Positions 25,625-36,531 of a stretch of 64,000 nucleotides of DNA are shown one piece after another. Every line of letters starts with the position of its first letter. Within the stretch, counting starts at the first letter, position 1. Origin of the DNA: Parapristionchus giblindavisi (taxonomy: Eukaryota; Nematoda; Chromadorea; Rhabditida; Diplogasteridae). The stretch covers positions 372,001 through 436,000 of the forward strand of contig CALSFV010000038.1 of NCBI GenBank assembly GCA_943737045.1, read 5' to 3'. Under the pieces are notes generated by a model, which was given only the letters and a program-made list of their open reading frames with translations, searched no databases and was not told the origin of the DNA. The position numbers were made by a program, and so were the translations under genes.

Positions 25625-28140
25625 CATATATAATTCATTGATTGATCATCACGAGAACAGTATCGTAGATATGTTTAAAGACTCATAAAACCATTAGAGG
25701 TCATAAGGTTAAAAACTAAGGATAATTCAATTGAATTATGAGAATGAATTCATTAGGGTCATTCATAATTGTCATTCTTTTACGTTTCTTGCCAACTTTG
25801 ACATCATTATCGTTGAACGGAACGATGAAGATTGTCATCAAGTGCTCCCCTCCCCCTCCCACTTTCTCCCTCTCCCTCTCTCCTCCCTCTCCCTCTTCCT
25901 TCTCCCTCTTCCCTCCTTCAACAAGCCGGTTCTTCTCTCAATTTCGTCCATCTTCGTTCATTGTCTACTCTGGGTCAACACCAATCTGTATCCCTTACAC
26001 TGAATATGTTCAATCCATCCATGTGGTTTCTCCCTCTCCTTCTCACTCTCTCCCTCTCCCTCTCCTTCTCCCCCTCTCTCTTCCTCTACCTCTTCCTCTC
26101 CCTCTCCTTACAAAGAGGGGGAGTAACCAGTCCATTGATCAAATCATTATCATTCATTGATACTCTTCCTCTTCCTCTATCATTCATATCATATGTCTCC
26201 TTATAGAGGACAAGTGTCTTCATAGAGTCTTTATCATAATATTATTTATATATCGTTCACTCTCATTTATACCACAAATGCCATCATCATTCCATTTCAC
26301 ATACTATTTCGTTATACTCAATCTGAGAGAGACTTTGAACGAACCTCTACTTTCTTCCTTAACTTCCATTTAATTTAAGATTATTCATTTATTGATCGAT
26401 GATATTCATTGTACTCTTTCATTGAATGTCTATCAATTGTTCACATATTTCAATGAATTCTTTTTCGAGGTCACAAAAGGGACGATTAAAAGAGGGAGAA
26501 GGAAGAAGAAACTATTGAGGAAATGCCACCAATGAGATCATATTCAGACCTATGCTTGGAGGTTGGTTCATATTTACTTTGGAAAATATTTTTTTAATCA
26601 AAGTAAACATAAAATACAAAAGAAAGTAAAGACGTTGTTTGTTTGTTCTATCGTATTGTGTTTTACCTTGAATACATTGTCAATAGAATGTACAATAGTA
26701 TATCATTGTGGCTATTGTATAGATAGACTATCACAATGAATCATTCCATATCTATCATAAGATGTGATCAATTGTCTCCTTCTAAGACAAACTATTCCTT
26801 TCTCTCTTTTCGATGTCTCAGTGAATAATCTCTGTACTTTATCATATGAAAACGATTCGATTACAAAACTGTTCATCTTTTCGATCAAAACTAGTTATTT
26901 CTTGTGACCATTGAAAGGTCACTCGAACTTTTTCGAACACAATATTAATTCATCTTCATTTTTCTATATTTATTTCAAAAACTGTAGGATTTTTTTGAAA
27001 GCAACAAAATGAAAGGGCAATCAACAATTTCCACTAGTTTCCTTATCATTTCAAATCACGTTCTACCCATCTACTAGACTAGTTTTCTGTAAGAAATAGT
27101 TGCTTTTCCTATCAACCACTTTTGTTGATTAAGACGTAGCCTCCGAAACACCATCAAGCGCGATTATTTATGTATTAAAATTCACGTCTTACAATTTTAA
27201 ATCTAAAAAAAAACTTCTACTTGTATATTCTAACCTATTCATTTAAAGTATAATCACATGAAAGATAACGATAACAAGAACTTGATGATATCCTGTAACT
27301 TGGATAAAACCAATCCATTTTGTCAATAGAATAAAGTAGTGAAAGTAGATAGTGACCTACTATATCCTTCATCTCTTTCAATAGACCATTCTTGTTATTA
27401 TAGAAGGTCAAACTAAACTATCTCTTACCAGACCATTACTTAACCTATGACCTTAATGGTTAAGTAATATCCTTAATCTTAACTACTCTTTTACTTATTC
27501 TCTTTTCAATCGCTAATTCATTCATTTCTTCTTCTTTCATCCGTACAATGTCACATTTTGCATTCACAGTGCCATCCATTCATTAGACTGCTTCTCCCTC
27601 TCCCTTTCTCTCCCTCTCCATCTCTCCCTCTCCCTTTGTCCAATTCTCTCCCTCTCCTTCTGTCCCTCTCCTCTTCTAACCCCTCACCCCTTGTCCATCC
27701 TTCTTCTATCCCTCTACATAATATTCTCCTCTCACATACAAAACATTACTTTTATCCATTTTTTTGAATATATTGTTTTGAAGTCTTTTTAAGTACTATC
27801 AATAAAGAGATTGGGAAAGGATCGAAGTGTTTTCTACCTTGATTCCCATTTGAAGGGAGTAGCCAGAGGGTCTAATCTCTAATAGTTCAACAATTTCCAA
27901 CGATGAACACTTTTATTTTGTCCTTATCATGCTTGTTTCCCAATATTTTTTCTCAAAAAGTTATGGTAGGATGACTTTACGTAGAGATGAAAGATGAATG
28001 GAATGAATGATTACGATTGGATTAATCCTCCATTGTTTATTTATATGAAGAATTCACTTCATTATGTATTCAATCTCTTCTTTCCATTCACTCTAAGGGG
28101 TTTAGAAATAGAAGGAGGTACTGGAGATGGACGATGGCCT
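25625..28140. other. Gene-poor region with CT-rich stretches
   Basis: No supported exon. Pyrimidine-rich segments occur at 25845-25915, 26030-26110 and 27590-27680, each giving Pro/Leu/Ser-rich spurious frames. The segment 27177-27242 resembles 7305-7376. The rest is AT-rich and unremarkable. Confidence 0.5.
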
Positions 28141-28142
28141 AT

Positions 28143-28670
28143 TCTCTCCCTCTCCCTCTCCCTCTCCCTCTCCCTCTCCCTCTCCCTCTCCCTCTCCCTC
28201 TCCCTCTCCCTCTCCCTCTCCCTCTCCCTCTCCCTCTCCCTCTCCCTCTCCCTCTCCCTCTCCCTCTCCCTCTCCCTCTCCCTCTCCCTCTCCCTCTCCC
28301 TCTCCCTCTCCCTCTCCCTCTCCTCTCCCTCTCCCTCTCCCTCTCCCTCTCCCTCTCCCTCTCCCTCTCCCTCTCCCTCTCCCTCTCCCTCTCCCTCTCC
28401 CTCTCCCTCTCCCTCTCCCTCTCCCTCTCCCTCTCCCTCTCCCTCTCCCTCTCCCTCTCCCTCTCCCTCTCCCTCTCCCTCTCCCTCTCCCTCTCCCTCT
28501 CCCTCTCCCTCTCCCTCTCCCTCTCCCTCTCCCTCTCCCTCTCCCTCTCCCTCTCCCTCTCCCTCTCCCTCTCCCTCTCCCTCTCCCTCTCCCTCTCCCT
28601 CTCCCTCTCCCTCTCCCTCTCCCTCTCTCCCTCTCCCTCTCCCTCTCTCTCTCCCTCTCCCTCTCTACCC
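28143..28670. repeat. (CCCTCT)n array of about 520 bp
   Basis: A second long hexamer array, almost uninterrupted. One base of a unit is missing near 28321 (TCTCCTCT), which shifts the phase, so each apparent open frame switches from Leu-Ser to Pro-Ser and so on. It ends in CTCTCTCC variants and a run of C at about 28669. It is not coding. Confidence 0.97.
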
Positions 28671-30190
28671 CCCCCCCCCTCATCCTCTTCCTCTTCCCAT
28701 TCTCAAGATGATCTTTCTTCTTCCCAATCAGTATTCTTCTATTCTTACTCATCTTCTTCATTCATTCATTATCATTCACATCTTCCTCTACAGATATTAT
28801 TATATTTCATCACCATAAAAAACTCAAAAATGCTGAAATATTCCTATCCACTGAGAATTTCTCCTTTATAGTCAATGGAAAAATGGTGTTCCCAACATTT
28901 TCAGGGGAATATTTAGGGATTTAGTGTATATGATCCCTTGATAGATACTCGATATAGTTCATTCTCTTCTATTATAATGAGGGATATATACAATACTTGA
29001 TCATATTTCTTATGTGACATGCAATGTTTATATCTCACTTTCTCTCTCTCTCTCTCTCTCCCTCTCTCAACCAGTAAGACCCTCACTTCATCAACCAAAC
29101 CAACAACTCTTTTCCTCCAATACGACTCTTCTTATTCTCTAATGCATTTTCCTTCTTTACTACACAACTCCCTACAGGGGTACTACCATCCATGACTCCT
29201 TCTTTGTCTCTCCCTCTCCCTCTAGGATCTCTCCCTCCCTCTCCCTCTCCCTCTCCTTCTCTCCCTCTCTCCCTCTCTCTCCCTCCCTCTCCCCTATCTA
29301 TCAGTACCATCCTTCTACTACTCTTCAACTCTTCATTCATCGCCAGCTGTTCACTTTATCCATCTCTCATCTTCTATTTCTCATCTCACATGGGACCTTC
29401 TCAATCTTTCTCTTCCTCCCTCCATATCTCTCCTCCATCCCCTCCCCCTCCATCTCCCCTCCCCTGTCTCTCTCCCTCTCCCCCTCCCTCCTCTTTCTCC
29501 CTCCCCCCCCTTCTTCACCTCTCCCCTTTTTCATTCCCTCATCTTTCTCATCCTCATTTTCTCTGGAGAGCAGAAATAGAACATTTTACACTTTAGAGAG
29601 AGAAAGATTCCAATTGACCTTTTATCATTTTCTTCTATTCTTGGTCATTCTCTTTCTAATTCTTTGTTTATCTCAAAGAAAACTTCGATTGAAGACTCGT
29701 GATGATTCTGAAGAAGAAGAGGAAGACTCTTCCCCTCCTCTCCCCTTTCCTCTCCCCTCTCCTCCCCCTCTCCCCTCCCCTCTGTCCTCCTCTCCTCTCT
29801 CTTCTCTCCATCTCTCCCCCTTCCTATTCAAGACAATTCAATTATGCTTCAGTCGTGTGTATTCCGCTAGAATCCATTTGGGATCTTCTCCCTCTCTCTG
29901 TCTATCCCCTCCCTTTCTCCCTCTCCCTTTCATCCCCCCTCCTCCCTCTCTCCCCTCTTCCTCTCCCTCTCCCTCTCCCCTCTCCCTCTCCCTCTAACCA
30001 CTCCCTCTCCCCTCCCATCCCTCCATACTACTTACTCTAACAGTATATCACTCCTATTCATTTTATTTGTTCAGCCATATTTGTATTCTTCTTCTTCTCC
30101 TTTTTTATATACACAAAAGTGTTCATGTTCTTGTCCACAATCAATAAATTTACTTTATCTTCTCTATTAATCAATCAATAATATGTTATA
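28671..30190. other. Pyrimidine-rich non-coding region before the Rab GEF
   Basis: CT-rich blocks lie at 29040-29070, 29205-29295, 29425-29540 and 29725-30020. Frames through them are Pro/Ser/Leu-rich and look spurious. A short acidic segment near 29700 (DDSEEEEEDSS) could be an upstream exon of the following gene, but no splice pairing supports it. Confidence 0.4.
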
Positions 30191-30196
30191 CTGTAG

Positions 30197-33102
30197 GTCT
30201 CACGACGATATTCGGATGGTTCATCTCCTTATATCGATCGAATGAATGAAGGAGGAGATATCATCTGTTCTCCATTCAGAGACGATACTCAGTAATCAAA
30301 TAATCGATATTTAAAATATTTAAATATTAAAATAATTAAGATTGAGTATGGGAATGGTGTCAGCAGAGGAAATCATTAGAAGATTAGAAGAAGAATTAGA
30401 AGAATCTAGAAAAGAATTGAAAGAAAAAGATGAAAAGGTATGATATATTTGAATGATCTTTCATTATCAGAGAAGAATTAAATAGTATATCATATGATGA
30501 GACTATGGAGATTTGTAGTTTATCCCTTCATTGTCTACACATTTTGTATTTTTGTATTTCGTTATAATGTTTTTTACAGGTTAGTCGACTTTCGTTGATG
30601 CAAACTACAGTTGATAGTGAAGTACAAGAACTGACTGAGAAGTTATTTCAAGTAAGAGATTATTGATTTATTGATCTATAATATGAATCATACTGTATGA
30701 TTCAATTACTGTAATCCATTGATCTTTGTTCTTTAAGGAAGCCTATAAAATGGTGAATACAGCTGAAGAACGACGAGAAAGAGCAGAGAAACTACAGAGG
30801 GAAAGTAAATTGAAGGTTAACTATTTATTCTCATGTTTAATTTGTTGTCCAATTACGTTTTTGTAAATACACCGTGCAAATATCGAAAATCTTTATTTCA
30901 AATTATGATAATCGAAAATAATGGACGTAATTTGTCTAAAAATTCTTGAAATCTCTGATTCAATCCATTAGAAATAGTTAATATTCCCGCTATTTCATAA
31001 GATTTGTGAATTATTCCATTGATTAATCGAAACGATATGAGTTAAAGAAGGGGACCCATGAGTTGGCATGACTGACTCCCGCCACGATAAGCAGGCTGAC
31101 TATTGTTTATATTATATGGTAATTGGAGTAAGGGATAATGAGAAAATGAGAGAGAAAGTATGCAAATTCGATGAGCACTCTCTACATGCCTTGAAAGTTG
31201 TACTTTCAATGCTCATAGTGAGCTTTAAACATATCGGGAATCAATATCAGATATGTCTTTCGATTCGTGTGATGAATCTCTATCATACTATCCGAACAGT
31301 CTTAATATGAAAAAACTCGTGGGTCTCCATCTTTAAAGGCACACCCCGATCTATTTTGTAACTGTAACTCTACTCTGGTAATGCTCTCTCGCTTTCTCTA
31401 TCTACGAGAGAGTGTTGCCAGAGCGGAGAGTAAAATTAGCAATTCTCTTCTCTAGGTGGATGTTCTACAAGCAGAAGTAGATGCACTCAAATTGATAGTT
31501 TCAACATCTGGAGCTGGATTTAATCATCATCATAATACATCTCCATTACATCAACATAAACAAAGAGAATCACACTCTCCATTTGGACGATTGTTTAATT
31601 GTAAGTTATTAATCTCTGATAAAAGAAAAGAAAAGAAATACAGAGAAAATCTTTTTATCTTATATTAGTGACTTAACAACACTTGTTATTATTCGATGAT
31701 GATTCATTTGTCCGACGACAAATATTGTAAATATGAAACATAACTGAGCTTTTTTCGAAAATAGAAACTCAATAGCTATTTGTTGTATTCTCTTGAAGTC
31801 TAATGCTTATCGTGAAATGATCCGAAGAGTATGCATAGAATATGTATATATTTAAAAATGCTGTATTCATTTAATTATTTTATTTAATAAATTTAGCTTC
31901 AAAATCGAAGTCCTCCATTCCCCAATCAACATCATTTCCCGTGAAATCAAAGAGTAGTTCACTTCCATCGACATCTACTGAGAATAATATAATCAAAGAA
32001 AGAACAATGAGTGAAGAACAGAAGAAAGCTGATTTAGTTGAAGAGGTACACTGAATGATTCATATGATAGATACATATAGAAATTACTCTGAAACACATC
32101 ATAAATCATCTTTCCATCTCTTATATCCGATATCTTGTTCATTTTAACCCTCGAGGCTTCCATTCCAATCTATTATTGATTGGCTTTCGCACATTTATTG
32201 ATCGTCAAAATGTTGTGATATTCAGATCGATCCTCTATATTATCGTGAATTCTCATTATGGAGAGATTCGGGTCATCCATTGACTTCATCCAATTCATTT
32301 ATTGATCGAATTGAAGAAGAAGAAATAAGACCATGTATGTTCTTCGAGAATAAAACGGTATTGATCAATCAATATATCAGACTAATCAATCAATAATCAT
32401 TTACAGTTGTCCAATGAGATCTTGAAATCGATTAAAGAGAACACATTAGAGATTGAGCCAATTCAAGAAGAAAAACCTTCAGTACAGTATGTTGAAAAGT
32501 CTAAAGATGAAAGATCAAAGATCAATGATTCTCTTTCAGAACATGCATTCTGAGTAATGTACCCCGGTTTTGTCCGTATCGAGTCAAGACAACTTCATCA
32601 TCTGAATGGATAAGAGTGTCTCTTCTTGCGAGAAATAGAGTATGTATTCTTTTTTCTTATGTTCTTATTCTTATTTTTCTTACGTTTTTCTTATTTCTTA
32701 TTTTCCATTCTTATGTGGTCATGGAAAATAGAACAATTGAATTTTTTTAAATAATGAGATAATATGCAAGAAGAGGGGAATTGTTCGTATTATTCATTTC
32801 CATATTATAACTTTTGGAGAAACACTTATGTTTCAGTAACAGTGTATTAGATCATTTCAAAACGATTAAGATGTTTATTGATCGTATCTATCCATACGTC
32901 TAATGATGATTATTTTTAGATCGCTGCAGTTTGTGACTTCTACACATATCTTCGTTATCTTTCAATGGGAATGGTCAAAGCTGGAGTGAGAGATTCTTAC
33001 TTTGATATTATTGCCCTTCGAAAGAACATGGCTTTGGCTAAACTTGGTCTGGGTTTCGTACCGAAGACTACCGTATGCCGTCCTGGTTCAGGATTTCATT
33101 GA
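30197..33102 (+). CDS. Rabin8 / Sec2p-type Rab guanine-nucleotide exchange factor (5' end not fixed)
   Basis: Exchange factor for a Rab8/Sec4-class GTPase in exocytic and ciliary vesicle traffic. The first exon I can support starts at 30197 (acceptor CTGTAG) and encodes SRRYSDGSSPYIDRMNEGG. The coiled-coil Sec2 domain follows: EEIIRRLEEELEESRKELKE, SRLSLMQTTVDSEVQELTEK, AYKMVNTAEERRERAEKLQR and VDVLQAEVDALKLIVSTSGA. A Ser-rich linker separates this from the C-terminal domain: YYREFSLWRDSGHPLTSS, FCPYRVKTTSSSEWIRVSLL, AAVCDFYTYLRYLSMGMVKA and SYFDIIALRKNMALAKLGLG, a characteristic Rabin8/RAB3IP ending. The start codon is unknown; an upstream first exon probably lies in the CT-rich region. Two small inverted-repeat elements sit in one intron. 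Confidence 0.82.
31042..31336. mobile_element. 295-bp MITE flanked by TTAA
   Basis: The left end is TTAA followed by AGAAGGGGACCCATGAGTT. The right end is GGGTCTCCATCT followed by TTAA. The reverse complement of the right end, AGATGGAGACCCACGAGTT, matches the left end with three mismatches over 19 bases. A TTAA duplication at both ends is typical of piggyBac- or Kolobok-type insertions. There is no transposase. It lies in an intron of the Rab GEF. Confidence 0.75.
31359..31440. mobile_element. Short inverted-repeat element, TCTGGCAAT family, copy B
   Basis: The core at 31374-31422 reads TCTGGTAATGCTCTCTCG with the inverted CGAGAGAGTGTTGCCAGA. Pairing extends outward through ACTCTACTCTGG and CCAGAGCGGAGAGT. 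It matches the IFT121 intron copy at 18297 and begins only 22 bases after the TTAA element. Confidence 0.65.
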
Positions 33103-33519
33103 TTTATTGATTTTTGTTTGCCCATATAGTCTTTTCATTCTCGGGTTTTTATTAAATTGTAGTATATTTGATTGAATTGCCACAGTATCTCTTAAAATAG
33201 ATTATCGATTAGTATGAATATCCCAATGAAATGAATCAAAACGTGTTCACATTCATTTACAAATTCCATTCACTTCACATGATTTGACCATATACTGTAC
33301 ATAATCGATCGATGAACAAAAGATTCTATTGATTGAATAAACAATATTTTATTGATTGATACCCGACTTGAGAAATGAAAGTGAAATGATAATGAAAGTG
33401 ATTCAATTTATAATATCCTCGGTCATTTTTCGATACTAAATTGAACTGAAAAATATATAACCGAAAATATTATTATGAAACTAGTTATCTGATATAGTCT
33501 ATATAGGATTTGAATGTAT

Positions 33520-34550
33520 TTATGATTCGTTTAATATTTTCTCTATTTCATTCCATATGCATCCAAACTTCTCGTCCATTCCATTTTCTCCATTTGCTTC
33601 TATTTCAACAGCACGACTATGATCTTTCCATACCTCCGCATATCTTTAACATATCGATCGATAGTTTATCTACCCTAATCAATCGATAATCATACTTCAT
33701 ATCGAATTTTCTCGCTTGAATAGAGTTTTCCCTGCGCATTTTGTTGTTGTCCGTGGTGTAGTTCACACTACAAACAATTGGTATTCACATTAAAATCATT
33801 CAATAAGTTGTGTACTCACTCTGGAGCAGTGTGTAGAATCAATACAAGATCATATCGATTGATTAATTCAGTCTCTGTTGTCTCCATTTCCTTTAGTATC
33901 TTTGGCCACATGTACAGGGGAGTAAACACCTCAATAGATTACGGTAACTATCGATTACGGTAGGGTAATAGTATCGATTTGATAGATATACAAACCTTTG
34001 GATCCATGGAACCTCTATCACAAAGAATGATCGTGTGTTTAGTAGGCTAAAATGTTCATCATTGTATGTACTCTCTCATATTCCTATACTCTCTCACCTC
34101 TCCGGATCCAATATTATCGAAGACTTTCTCAAATGTCATTGCACATTCTATGATATCTTGTTGCCATCTCAAATCATACAATTCATAAACAAATCAATCG
34201 ATAAATCGTACCGTTTCAGTCTATCTCCTATCAAATCCTCTCGAGATATGCGTCCAGTTGAATACATTACGGTCGCTGCCTCGGCTACCGTATAACACTG
34301 AATATTGATTTATAATAAAGAGATATTATTGATTTATTTTCACACATTCCAATCATCACCGTATTCCTTATCGATTAGTTCCTTTGCTCGTTCGATGCTT
34401 GTAGATTTACCTATGTAGACAACAATATTCATTAAAATAATAAAAATATTTCCAAAATAATTAATCGATAATACCTGCGCATGGTCCTCCAGTGAATACA
34501 ACTTTGACTATTTTCTTACCAAATCGATTACGTTTATTACCAAATTGCAT
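33520..34550 (-). CDS. P-loop NTPase, probably TTD14 / NadR-like AAA type
   Basis: The N-terminus MQFGNKRNRFGKKIVKVVFT leads into a Walker A loop GGPCAGKST, completed across the first splice junction (donor after GGPCA). Then come IERAKELIDKEYGDDWN, YTVAEAATVMYSTGRISRED, a helix ending ECAMTFEKVFDN, and the TKHTIILCDRGSMDPK strand with an Asp-Arg-Gly motif. MWPKILKEMETTETELINRY, DLVLILHTAPE and YAEVWKDHSRAVEIEANG follow, ending IWNEIEKILNES. This order matches the P-loop part of TTD14-like proteins (phosphoinositide- and GTP-binding in flies), but the protein appears to end where the second TTD14 domain would begin. Family assignment is from motifs only. It is divergent from PTPMT1, 469 bases start to start. 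Confidence 0.6.
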
Positions 34551-35019
34551 CTGAAACTACTGTCTACAATGAGAAATCAGATAAAGTACGTGAACAAAAA
34601 TGGTAAGATGATTCGCACGAGGGAAAAGTGAATTGAACCTTTCATTGATGGTTATCTTTCTCTTCTGTCTAACCTCCATTCTCTCACTATCTATTCCTAA
34701 TATCTTATCGATAGTTTCATGGTTCTTTTCCATTTACAATGACTACTCCCAAAGTACACATGATAAATCATCCTAAATAATGGCATTTACTTTGAGCTTA
34801 AAATTTGGAACGCCAGGAACACGCAAAAAATAATTGTCTAACTGCACATGACATTTTGTTGATCTGAAACTGGTTCGAGGAAATCGCAACTCTGACCTAG
34901 CGCGACAGCAGTCTGGAAAATACCGTAGTTATCGCAGCTGGCAATTTGCCAAGAAATGTTTGAGTTTTTCATTTTCTCCCATTTTAATATCTCTCTATCC
35001 ACTTGTTCTTATTACAGTT

Positions 35020-36246
35020 ATGCTTTCAACGATCGCCTTCTACCCTTCATTAGGATACAATCTTTTAAGAAATTTCGTTCAACCGACCAAATGGCAATGG
35101 TTTGTTTCTGATTTACAGATTTGTTGATTTTATCTTTGTGTTATCATGACTGGTCTTACTAAGGATTGTGAAAGTTATGTAGTTATGTGAATGTCAGTAT
35201 TAGCAAATACCTATCGAAATCAAGCCTATCTCTGATTTTTCTCGATGATCTCTATGTTTTAGAGATCATTTTTTATTACCTAATCTAATTATTTTCAGGT
35301 ATAACCGAGTTGACGATACACTTATCCTAGGAGCGATGCCTTTCCAATCAATGGCTAATGAACTCGTTGAAGTTAGTTGTTCCAATGAATCAATATTTAG
35401 TCCATCCATCGATTACAGAATGAGAAAGTAGGAGGAGTTGTCTGTTGTACTGAGGAATTTGAATTGAATGCTGCCTATCAAGCAATGAGAGAGGCTGACT
35501 GGAAGGTAAACTTTATCGATCGATAAAATGAATCTAATGTACTGATAATCAGGCTCGTGGAGTACGATTTCATCATGTTCCCATGACTGATTTCTTTGGT
35601 TCTGCTGGTAGACAAGAAGTTGAGAAAGCAGTTGGATTCATTAAAGAGGTCTGGATATTCCAATAAATATATGGACACTCTTTACATCAAACAATAATGT
35701 TCATAGTTTTATCAAAAAAATTTCAGGTTGAAAAGGATGGAAAGAGCGTCTACGTTCACTGCAAGGTATTGTTCAGTTATTTTGTTGATTTTAACGTTGT
35801 CTGAATATATACGTTGTTATTGAGCATACTGAAAATATTGAAAAGATTTCGAAGTATCGATCTTTAAACACTTTAAACTGTAGGTTGCAACTGATTACTG
35901 TATTCTCATTTTGATCTTTGATCTTTGTCTCAGGCCGGCCGCACTCGTAGTGCTACCGTAGCCACTTGCTATCTGATGCAGAAGAACAAATGGCTACCCA
36001 ATGTTGCATTCGAATTTCTGAGGACTAAACGGCCGCAGGTATTATTCATATCTACTATCTTCTTCTATGTGATTACGTATAATTAGTGTGGCGAATATCA
36101 TTTCTTTATGGTCAATGATTATTGTACATATATCCAATACTTTGACTATGAGTCCTTCATTCCTCTTGATTCAGGCTCTTCTTCGTAATGCTCATTGGCG
36201 TACGTGTAATGAGTTCCAAAGATATATGGATGCTTCATCCCAATAG
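35020..36246 (+). CDS. PTPMT1-like mitochondrial phosphatidylglycerophosphate phosphatase
   Basis: Dual-specificity-type phosphatase of the inner mitochondrial membrane that dephosphorylates phosphatidylglycerophosphate in cardiolipin synthesis. Seven exons join in frame: 35020-35099, 35299-35371, 35419-35505, 35553-35648, 35727-35765, 35934-36038 and 36175-36246. That is 552 nt, or 183 residues, close to the animal family length. The N-terminus MLSTIAFYPSLGYNLLRNFV could serve as a mitochondrial signal. YNRVDDTLILGAMPF is family-typical. The CX5R loop is VHCKAGRTRS, split by the exon 5/6 junction, with the general-acid Asp in HVPMTDFFG. It ends WRTCNEFQRYMDASSQ. An acceptor-like TTACAG sits two bases before the ATG and may be a trans-splice site. 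The last intron-6 acceptor is preceded by a GATCTTTGATCTTT run. Confidence 0.93.
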
Positions 36247-36531
36247 GAATCAATCAATACTCATTCATCTACAGTACCCCTGTTCTGTTAGTCCCTCCCC
36301 TTGTTATGTGTACAGATTCTTCACGAAAACGTGTTATAATAGCTATGAATAAACTGATAATGATAAATGAAGCAAAGGATCTTTATCATAATGAATATCT
36401 TTCATCATATCATATATATCTCCTATTATCATTATCGATTACTTCTTTTCATTCCAGCAACTACTTCATGGCAAATGTTTCCATTCTGAAATTAATCATA
36501 ATCAATAATCAATAGTATAGATACAGTAACC

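Noticed and set aside
27994..28871. Open frames of 194-274 codons over the second hexamer array
   Set aside because: Same artefact as at 13165; the frame identity even changes at the one-base slip near 28321.
29192..30040. Pro/Ser/Leu-rich frames upstream of the Rab GEF
   Set aside because: Driven by CT-rich sequence; no splice pairing or family similarity.
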